Part shown: one piece after another, positions 5,405-5,568 of the stretch
Position numbering within the stretch: position 1 is the stretch's first letter
Layout of the letters: the number at the start of each line of letters is the position of its first letter
Origin: Omnitrophica bacterium RIFCSPLOWO2_01_FULL_45_10b
GTDB lineage: Bacteria; Omnitrophota; Omnitrophia; Omnitrophales; Danuiimicrobiaceae
Assembly: GCA_001804205.1 (NCBI GenBank)
Contig: MHFM01000049.1
Coordinates: 668-6,235 of the forward strand
Direction: 5' to 3'
DNA: 5,568 bases
Position numbers and translations under genes: made by a program
The notes under the pieces: generated by a model
Databases searched by the model: none
The model's input: the letters and a program-made list of their open reading frames with translations, nothing else
Told to the model about the DNA's origin: nothing

Positions 5405-5568
5405 ATGAAACAATCGAAGAGTTTATTTGAACGGGCTAAGAAGCTGATTCCCGGCGGAGTGAATTCTCCTGTCCGCGCGTTTGGAGCTGTCGGCGGAACG
5501 CCTCTATTTATTCAAAAAGGAAAAGGCGCTTTTCTTTGGGATCGCGACGGAAACCGCTATCTTGATTT
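5405..5568 (+). CDS. hemL: Glutamate-1-semialdehyde 2,1-aminomutase, N-terminal fragment; 3' end outside window
   Basis: The first 54 codons are visible. The protein starts MKQSKSLFERAKKLIPGGVN and continues SPVRAFGAVGGTPLFIQKG, then FLWDRDGNRYLD, the highly characteristic N-terminus of HemL. This PLP-dependent, class-III-aminotransferase-fold enzyme converts glutamate-1-semialdehyde to 5-aminolevulinate in the C5 pathway of tetrapyrrole synthesis. The catalytic Lys and PLP-binding residues are beyond the window edge. It starts 57 bp after the acs stop in the same direction. That gap holds no clear terminator, promoter or Shine-Dalgarno, so co-transcription with acs is possible but unproven. 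Related class-III aminotransferases share parts of this region, but the LIPGGVNSPVRAF block is strongly HemL-like. Confidence 0.93.
   Translation, partial: MKQSKSLFERAKKLIPGGVNSPVRAFGAVGGTPLFIQKGKGAFLWDRDGNRYLD

Overview
The window looks like a bacterial chromosome segment of moderate GC with all genes on the + strand. The proteins are Gram-negative-like, and the mix of two-component and c-di-GMP signalling with standalone metabolic genes fits an environmental, possibly uncultivated lineage. An Omnitrophota/PVC-like or deltaproteobacterial affiliation is only a guess, because nothing here is taxonomically decisive.

Positions 1-2835 form a signalling operon. It starts with the 3' end of a sensor histidine kinase (ATP-binding domain), which overlaps by an ATGA junction a single-domain response regulator. 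That regulator overlaps a second, paralogous single-domain regulator by 44 bp. A large protein follows, with a degenerate receiver, an intact GGDEF diguanylate cyclase domain and an HD-GYP phosphodiesterase domain. No DNA-binding output is encoded in the window, so the apparent output of the cluster is cyclic-di-GMP turnover.

Positions 2836-3349 hold a candidate -10 element, a short unrecognised soluble protein (about 112 residues, resembling an FxLYD-type beta domain), and a 78-bp palindromic repeat that ends 8 bp before the next start codon.

Positions 3350-5347 encode a full-length AMP-forming acetyl-CoA synthetase (acs). Its most striking feature is a 48-bp in-frame insertion just upstream of the conserved GDGA motif. 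It consists of a 44-bp element with 11-bp perfect terminal inverted repeats plus a 4-bp TTTA duplication. Conceptual removal of the 48 bp exactly restores the family's NIYFPGDG segment. This is a coding palindromic mini-element comparable in concept to Rickettsia palindromic elements, but much shorter.

Positions 5405-5568 are the 5' end of hemL (glutamate-1-semialdehyde aminomutase, tetrapyrrole synthesis), cut by the window edge. acs and hemL are metabolic genes with no evident functional tie to the signalling operon.
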